Positions 57,074 through 64,000 of a stretch of DNA of 64,000 nucleotides are shown in pieces; the stretch's first letter is position 1, and the number at the start of each line of letters is the position of its first letter. Both the position numbers and the translations under genes were made by a program. Below the pieces are notes generated by a model that did no database searches, was not told where the DNA came from, and was given only the letters and a program-made list of their open reading frames with translations. Where the stretch lies: the NCBI GenBank assembly GCA_028015205.1, contig CM051520.1:12434501-12498500 (forward strand), written 5' to 3'. The stretch is from Mytilisepta virgata. Its lineage: Eukaryota; Mollusca; Bivalvia; Mytilida; Mytilidae.

Positions 57074-59700
57074 AAATTATATGTTTATTGATTCTATTTT
57101 GAAATAACAGCTCCCCTTACATCGGTGCATTGTTTTTTTTTAGTTCGCGTTCTTTGTTTCTAAACAGTTAGTGGCCCTTTTGAGAACGTATGGGTGTAGT
57201 AATGTATAAATTTGTTGGTAACTTTTTTAAAATGACACATTTAATGACGTAATCTATGACGTAATAAAGGCTTGGGCTCCTGATGATGGACATGGCCTTG
57301 GCTAAGTAAAAAAGCTTAAAGTCTAAATAGATGTTCGACACACCCAGGTGGTCTGATTGGTGTGTTCCTGTTCTGCCCACTTTTCAAAAATTGTTTTAGT
57401 ACCAATGAAAAAGAAAAGTTGCAAGCAATAACATGTCATTTTTAAAGATATTTCTATGCATTTGTTTTTGAGAAATGACGATTTTAACTTAAATTATTAA
57501 TATTTTCGGCCGTTTTTTATATGAAATATACAGTAAATGACCATTTGTAAGGATTTTAAATCAAACTAGTTAAAGAAATATAAAAGTTACATATATTTTT
57601 TTAAAAATTCAGATGCAGCCTCGAATACTCTAGCTGCAAGTTAAATTTAAAAAAAGACCATACTTGGCTGAAGTAGGTACCTCTTATCTTAACATAATTT
57701 TCACTTTAACACTTTTAACGTGAATATCACTTTGAATAAACTGAATTCGCGTGAAATTCACGTGATCGAAATTTGCCGAGTTTTTTTTTCAAACCAAATT
57801 TCTACAGTGTTTGGAACAGTAAGTAAAGTACCAATTTCTCAGGTATTAAGTTGACACCTAAATTGTAAAATAATTGCGTAATTCATAAGCTGAAATTTCT
57901 CTGAATAAGTAACTATCATGACTATTGTGGGAATGATACCTGATGAAGGGAAATACAAAACTTTAGTCTAGTTAAGCATGTATATTTAGACGGCTTTGAA
58001 TGCATCATTTAAGAAAATCGGTATAAGGTGTATAAATATTGACTTGTTTTTGTAAGGTATCAGTATTATTTAGTTTATGTGCCTTTTTCATGTTTAATTA
58101 AATTTTTTTCTTGATTTAGATCTATAACCTTTGTCCTTTAAGTTTACATCATTTTTATTGAATTTATCACGAATTTTTTAATGAATTTAATGCTTTAATA
58201 TGAAAACTAGAAACAAAAGAATGAGAGTAGAAATTTGGTTATATTTATATATTATAGCACACTGTCATAGTGAGCATTTAATTTTCAGTACTTTTAAGGA
58301 TTTTGATTTGATTTGTATATCTATAAACGTCTTTCAAGTACCAAACTAATTTTGTAAATGGTAATTCTTAACTTATTTTGTAAACAGTAATTCTTAATTT
58401 TAGAGTACATTTTTAGGTCTCTTTTCTCGATATCTTGCTACAAGGAACGAAACCCGCCAAATTTTACGTGACTGTCCCAAGTCGTTTAGCTTTTATTTAG
58501 AAATCTTATGTTTCTTTATACTTTTACTTAATATTTTAAAGGGTTTTGGTAAAATTCGTTTTTATATGGTTTTAACATTTTCTTTTATACGCTTCGTTCG
58601 ATTCTGAACATCAAGCCCAATTTTAAAGGTTGAATAACGACTTCATTTTGCACTTGTCCAATCCCATCTTATAGAATTCTTGCCTCATTGACATTTATCC
58701 TATATCACGACCAGTTTTACAAATATGAATCAGTTTTTTTTTAGGGATCAATGAACGAAGTAAAACATCGTCGTAATTAACTTTTTATTCGTCCTTCAAA
58801 CTTAAAAAAAAGTATATTACTTTTGCATGTAAATTGTAAAGATTATCGACATCAGTAGCAAAAACGCAACAATAACATGTTAATTAGAATCCAATAATTT
58901 ATTTTTTATTTTTTACTTTTTTCTATTGCTTTATTTCATTGCGATTTTTACCAGTTCATTAATTTTACTGCTAACATTGAACAATAGACGAGAACTCGGA
59001 TTACCATTGGTGGTAAAGTATTACATTCTATAGCCTCCTACATACATGTACATGTAAAGATTTCAGCAATTTTTCAAAATTAAAGGACTTTTTGTAACGA
59101 CCTATCTATCTATGTATTAGTGAAAACGAAACGCTTGACAGAATATGAAGCTTCATATTCTGGCTCATGGGATGATATTTTACGATATCTAGCTGTCAAA
59201 ATGCAGATAATATATACTAATTTGTAACAACAAAAAACCTGCCTTCAAAAAATCACAGAAGCGTTACTTGTTTGCTCAACTTTTATATTATATAAAAATC
59301 TTCGAATCGACGCCTTAAAATTTTGAGATATAAACAAAAACAAAATAATTACAAATCATATAATCATTGTATTCTAAATTCTTAAATCATTTCATACAAA
59401 TGGTTCTGATTTTTGTGATTTTAAATTCTGACCTCTCCGTCAAAAATATTCATAATTTACCGTTTTCAAAAATAAATTTGAAATTGTATTGAGATTTTGC
59501 TTTCAAGATAAATATTAACATCCACTGCCACATTAAAAAACTCTCAAATATTTTGTTACAATATAAGTCCAAAGCTGCGCATAGTTACTTTTGTTGACGA
59601 GTAGAGACAATCATAAGGTATGTTTTTATTGTTCTTTCAGTTTTGATAGTTTTTATATTTGTCTTAATATGGCAAACGATTATTTTCATTTGTCCAGGCA
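57074..59700. other. Intergenic, no gene seen
   Basis: AT-rich DNA between the divergent TIMP and EEP genes. A GCAAAG/GTAAGA site at 59703/59704 could end a 5' non-coding exon of the downstream gene, but this is not established. Confidence 0.5.
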
Positions 59701-60027
59701 AAGGTAAGATGTATAACGTTTTAGTTTTGATTGGTTATCTTTTATATATAATTTATATACTTTATATATTTTTAGTTATATTTATACAATTTTAGTTTCG
59801 TTTTAAATTTTTGTAGCTATATATTTTCAATGGTATATTTGTTACTTCTGTCCTAATTTGATATAGGGCACTGCTATTACCAGTGGAAAGAACAAAATGC
59901 TGAAATGATAAAAAATGGTATTGTAAAATCCACCCTAAGGGAAGTGTGGTGGTAACTTCACATATAGTTGATATAGAATATTTGCAAGCCGTTCGAATTT
60001 CCTATCTTTATGTTTCTTGCAGAAAAC

Positions 60028-60246
60028 ATGTGGGTTCTAACAACACAAATAGTTTGGTGTCTGATGACGTTTGCATACACGATGAAAACATTTGAACAAA
60101 AGAAATATGCAACAAAGAGAGAGACCGTTAATTTGGCTGTCTATAATACAGCTTTAGGAGCATCGATGCCATTCTACAACCAACGGAGAATTCCACTAAT
60201 TAACACTTTATTAGAATCCGATCAAGATGTGCTTTGTCTGAACGAG
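60028..60246 (+). CDS. EEP gene, first coding exon
   Basis: Acceptor CTATCTTTATGTTTCTTGCAG ends at 60022 and the ATG at 60028 follows, so an earlier in-frame ATG at 60010 lies in the intron and is rejected. It ends DVLCLNE before the donor GTTTGT. 73 codons, phase 0. Confidence 0.8.
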
Positions 60247-63200
60247 GTTTGTGAAAATAAAATAAACAAACTTTAATAATAATAACGATAATAATTATAA
60301 TAAATAGAAAACTGTACTTTCGGAATGGACAGTGATCCTGTACGTAATTGGGACAGTTACCTTCTTATAAAAAATATAAAACAATATTCCCATCCAAAAG
60401 TAATATCATTCTATTAAGTGTGACGGACGGACGGAGACAATCGTTATATCCCCAAACTTTCTTCGAAAGTACGGGGATAATAATCGACAAATTATAAATA
60501 ACTATCATCCTATGACCGTTTTCAGAACAAAAATCTTAAAAGTATAATCAATACCAAGTGCTTTACATTTTTCATAGTACAAAAACCCCAAAACCGAACT
60601 AAACAACTATGCGACTACAAGCAGTTATAGTGAAAATAAGTTATCTACAGAAGAACAAAAAAAAAAAAAAACATTTAATTCAAAATTTAGAAAAATATAA
60701 CATTTGATAAAACAGCATTACAAAATGACAGTTACGTTTTCAAGTTATTTAATAATAGCTGATCCAATGAGGCTAAAAAAACCCAAGAAAATGCATGCAT
60801 GATTGCCAAAAAAAAATAAATCAGGTATTGAACATTATAAATTAGGGGTTAAAAACATTTCGAAGTTAAAAAGTACAATTACATGACATAAATACAAACA
60901 TATCAATTTTATTAACAGTTACATTTAATGTGACTAAAAACGCTTTGAATATGTTAACACAGGTATTAATGGAAAAGTTAAAAACCTAAAGGTTATGTAA
61001 GCTTTCTTATTGTATAAAAACGAAGAGAGTAAAATTACCCTCCAAAATATGGAAAATATATAACAAAAAAATAAAGTAGTTAGCATTAACAAACATCTGA
61101 TAAAATTCATATTATGCTTATCAAGGCAAAATTAAAATATGAGGAAAAGGGGAACTTTTGTTTAAAATTTGAAATCCTTTAAAGTTCGAGATATTTTTTG
61201 TACTTTTTCAGATATGGTATGCTAAAGATATGATAGAATTCCAAACAGCCTTACGACACAAATTTCCATATTCTTTCAGCACCATACATAATGATGCCGA
61301 TATTTTATTGGATCCGAAATCCTTAGCCACTCCCCCTTGTGAGCAGAATGCAGTTGCTATTGTTTTAAAATGTGTTCTAAATAAATGTACTCAAGACGAC
61401 CCTTTTCAGCGATATATCTGCTTCTTCACAACGTGCGAAGGTAATGATATGCTGTCTCCAGAGTGTACATCTTGCGTTTTAATCAGTGGTAGGATTGATG
61501 ATTCTCTAGAGAAATGCGTGCATCCACAAAGTTCAGTTAATGCATTTAGTGGTCCTGGTTTGGCCATATTTAGCAAATATCCTATGTCCGTTAGAGTTGC
61601 TCGTGATCTACTTCCTGGTTCTAGGAGACTCATGCCAAGATGGTTATTGTCAGCTAAGGTGAGTTTCATTCAGATGATTTAATACAAATTATTTTTAAAT
61701 TATTTGTTTATAAGAGTTACTTCAAAAATTAAAATTTTAAGTTATCATGTATTATTTTTTCCTAAATCAGAATAGCTTATGGTATGTTTTATGCGCAATA
61801 CAACTATTAAAAATGACAGAAAACGTGTATTATAAATTTCTTTTACATGTACATGTTCGGGCTACATTGATTAACTTCCTTTTCATGTCGTTTCGAAAGA
61901 TTAGCATCTTGTTTTAGACTATATCTAAACAAATCATTAAACTTAACTAGGGAATTCCAAAATTGAAATTTTTAGAGATCTGTGCCAGCCCAGACCATTA
62001 TCTATAATTTTAAGTTTCGCATTCTGGATAACTAAAAATCGTTTTAAAAAAATCAAATACTTATATATGTATATGTAATTAAAATTATAAACAATGTAAT
62101 TGAATTTTATTTTAAATTAGGTGAAAGGACTTGGTACAATTGGATGTACACATTTAACCACACCCTATCCTGGTCTGTACATAGATCGTGAGTAAATATT
62201 ACACATTTGTTTCTGTTCTATTCTGTTATGAGACATACATTTATATAAACTCTAGACGTTAAAATTATAGACTAGGCATTGATATAATATTAACTTAGAA
62301 TGAAAAAAAAAATTGTTTATTACCAATCTCAAAAGCTTTATGAATATATAATATTAGTATCCAAGATTACAGAACTGTTCAACGTTACCGGATATTAAAT
62401 AATTGCAGTTCATTGCTTCAAAGCCACAAAACAATTTAAATTTGTTAAAATATATAGTTATTTCTATTAAGATTTTAGGAATAGAATATAATATAAAGTT
62501 CCAATCACCACTCTTTAATTAACCTCCGAGGGGAAAAAGATAGCTTTTTCGGTAACGTTCATAAAGTAATACAAAAGTTACCTACACCTAAAATTACATT
62601 AAACAAAAATTAACACCCAATATGATACTATATATTGTAATCCAGCTACAGTACTACCACGACATTGGTAATATAAAATCTACTGATATGATTCGTTCAA
62701 ATTTTGGAAAGAAGTATTTTCTTAATTCAAGTTCGTCCTTGAGTGGTCTTTGACGTCATTGTTTTAGTAATTTTGAATTTAAATTTTCTGTATAAGACTT
62801 TTGGTTAAATAAACTTAAATACTTATGATGAACCACGATTCTTAAATATGTGTATACAGTATATCGACATTCATATAATAAAATTAACTCAGAATATTAC
62901 AAATGCCCAGAAGGCCATTGGCCTCATTGGCCAACTAATATTTAGAACTAAGAAGCTTTCCTCTGTTTGGTTATTGTATATGTTGAATTTTAAATTTAGA
63001 ATTCTCGAATTTCAGATATCGAATATGAGAATTACGAATTTCGTACTTCGATATTGAATCTCAAATTTGGAATATCGAATCTCGTATGATCTTTATGGGC
63101 TTTCGTAGAATAGGGATCAGTCATGACATGTGAGTCCATAAATAACATCACAGCTCTCAGAAAATGTTAACAAAACACACATAAAAAAATTAAAAAAATA

Positions 63201-63644
63201 AAAACCACACAACATACAAGGATGGTCAGATTTAGAAAAAAACACTAAAGTTTGATGAGATGGACCAATTTAATTGGTACCTTAACCTTCTAACCTATCT
63301 AACAGACAGTCCTACATGTGTAGGCATACGATAAAATCTATTACAGTAGATTAGGAACGGTACACAATATATATCGATACCAACAGCAAGGTGCTCGTTA
63401 ATTTTGCAACTTTTGCTAACGTACTCACATATGTGATGATGTAACACTATTAAACAGACTACATAATTTAGTTCTGTAATTATATTTTCAGCCGAAGATC
63501 CTCCATTGTTTTCAAGTTATGAAGAACAAAACTTAAACAACACTCGAGAAGTACTACAATTTTTCAAAAAGAAACAGAGATTTATTCTAATGGGAGATTT
63601 AAACCAATCGCCTTCACGCAAAGATTTAGTGCCTCTCTTTTCAG
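60028..63644 (+). CDS. Secreted endonuclease/exonuclease/phosphatase-family protein, 3' incomplete
   Basis: Exons 60028-60246, 61212-61658, 62121-62187 and 63492-63644 join in phases 0, 0, 1 and give about 295 residues; the gene runs off the window after a GTATAA donor. Residues 1-24 form a hydrophobic leader (MWVLTTQIVWCLMTFAYT), a probable signal peptide. Fold motifs follow in the order of the DNase I-like superfamily: NLAVYN (about 35-40), DVLCLNE with the metal-binding Glu73, GLAIFSKYP (189-197), GCTHLTT (His233) and FILMGDLNQSP (Asp280, Asn282). These residues bind metal and hydrolyse phosphodiesters in known members. A stretch at 114-175 carries eight cysteines, consistent with an extracellular protein. 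The substrate (nucleic acid, sphingomyelin or other) cannot be told. The first coding exon is preceded by an acceptor at 60022, so a 5' non-coding exon is likely. Confidence 0.85.
60247..61211 (+). other. EEP gene intron
   Basis: It contains a short MITE-like piece at 60415-60483 with GACGGACGGACGG and an inverted pair TATCCCC..GGGGATA around AACTTTCTTCGAAAGT. Otherwise AT-rich. Confidence 0.65.
61212..61658 (+). CDS. EEP gene, second coding exon
   Basis: Acceptor TTGTACTTTTTCAG, donor AAG/GTGAGT, 149 codons in phase 0. Starts IWYAKDM, continuing LNE into the usual LNE-(I/V)-W motif. Carries the cysteine-rich insert and GPGLAIFSKYP. Confidence 0.85.
62121..62187 (+). CDS. EEP gene, third coding exon
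   Basis: Acceptor TTTTATTTTAAATTAG, donor GTGAGT. The short exon encodes VKGLGTIGCTHLTTPYPGLY ID plus one base, supplying the conserved THL histidine. Confidence 0.8.
63000..63090 (+). repeat. TCGAAT-type short repeats
   Basis: GAATTTC, ATATCGAAT and TTCGTACTTCGATATTGAAT phrases recur seven or eight times. It lies in the third intron of the EEP gene. Confidence 0.6.
63492..63644 (+). CDS. EEP gene, fourth coding exon
   Basis: Acceptor TTATATTTTCAG, donor CAG/GTATAA. Completes P245 and encodes EDPPLFSSYEE..FILMGDLNQSPSRKDLVPLFS, including the GDxN metal-site motif. The next exon is outside the window. Confidence 0.8.
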
Positions 63645-64000
63645 GTATAACCTGTTAGTCAGAATCTGACGTTTGCTGTACAATACTGTGTCAAACCTTT
63701 ATAAGATACAAGTGATAAAAGTATTCTTTAAAAGAAACTTCGACACACTATATGTGGAGTTGTTTGAATAAGCATATATTCTAGTATCTAGGATACTCTT
63801 TGAAAAAGAATATTGAAGTCAGTATTAAAATTAACTCTTTGATAAGTATCAGTTCTCTCAAACGAGTCATATGTTAGTTCGTAATCTTTTGTTATAAAGT
63901 TGACCTGACTGTATCAGGTTCAGGATAATCAAACCACAGCTCTCTAATGCATGTAATTGTATACACCTCCAAAGCCCTACTATATTTGTGCAATATCATC
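63645..64000 (+). other. EEP gene intron, runs off the window
   Basis: No further exon is recognisable before the edge. Confidence 0.5.

Noticed and set aside
60010..60027. ATG at 60010 as the start of the EEP protein
   Set aside because: It lies upstream of a strong splice acceptor ending at 60022, so it is intronic; the ATG at 60028 follows the acceptor and begins a good signal peptide.

Overview
The window looks like nuclear DNA of a marine bivalve, most likely a mytilid mussel. It is AT-rich, has short exons in long introns, and is crowded with transposon relics, foldback elements and dispersed repeats that resemble ones I recall from Mytilus-type genomes. The host call is inference from recall, not a search.

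Two host genes can be read. On the minus strand, five exons (52055 to 24564) form a tissue inhibitor of metalloproteinases (TIMP) gene. Its signal peptide, the mature CxC N-terminus, the other cysteines of the netrin-like domain and the closing CNCK motif are visible, and the phases of all four splice junctions agree. On the plus strand, from 60028 past the right edge, a secreted endonuclease/exonuclease/phosphatase-fold protein starts. It is intact in four coding exons and incomplete at its 3' end. The two genes are divergently arranged about 8 kb apart. A second TIMP first exon, of the same length (127 nt) and cysteine spacing, lies at 21918-21792; I found no further exons for it.

The dominant structure is a tandem array at 26238-45725. 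It holds 23 complete copies of a nearly identical unit of about 847 bp and lies inside intron 3 of the TIMP gene. The array is bracketed by two direct copies of a 468-bp arm that differ at one base. The outer edge of each arm reads TGAA and the inner edge of each reads TTAA. That switch, and the whole number of units, fit insertion of a satellite-bearing circle by homologous recombination with a resident arm element.

Region by region: 1-9500 is gene-free, with dispersed repeats, a SINE-like sequence and a TTAA-flanked MITE. 9540-16000 holds two dead reverse-transcriptase relics and a 2.1-kb TIR element. 16200-21500 is a run of tandem, foldback and nested repeats. 21.8-25.1 kb holds TIMP coding exons and a MITE. 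25.8-46.2 kb is the arm-satellite-arm block. 46.7-52.1 kb is the 5' half of the TIMP gene, with a hairpin-ended minisatellite element in intron 1. 52.4-57.1 kb holds palindromes, a Penelope-like relic and a cluster of a 15-bp inverted motif. 60-63.7 kb is the second gene.
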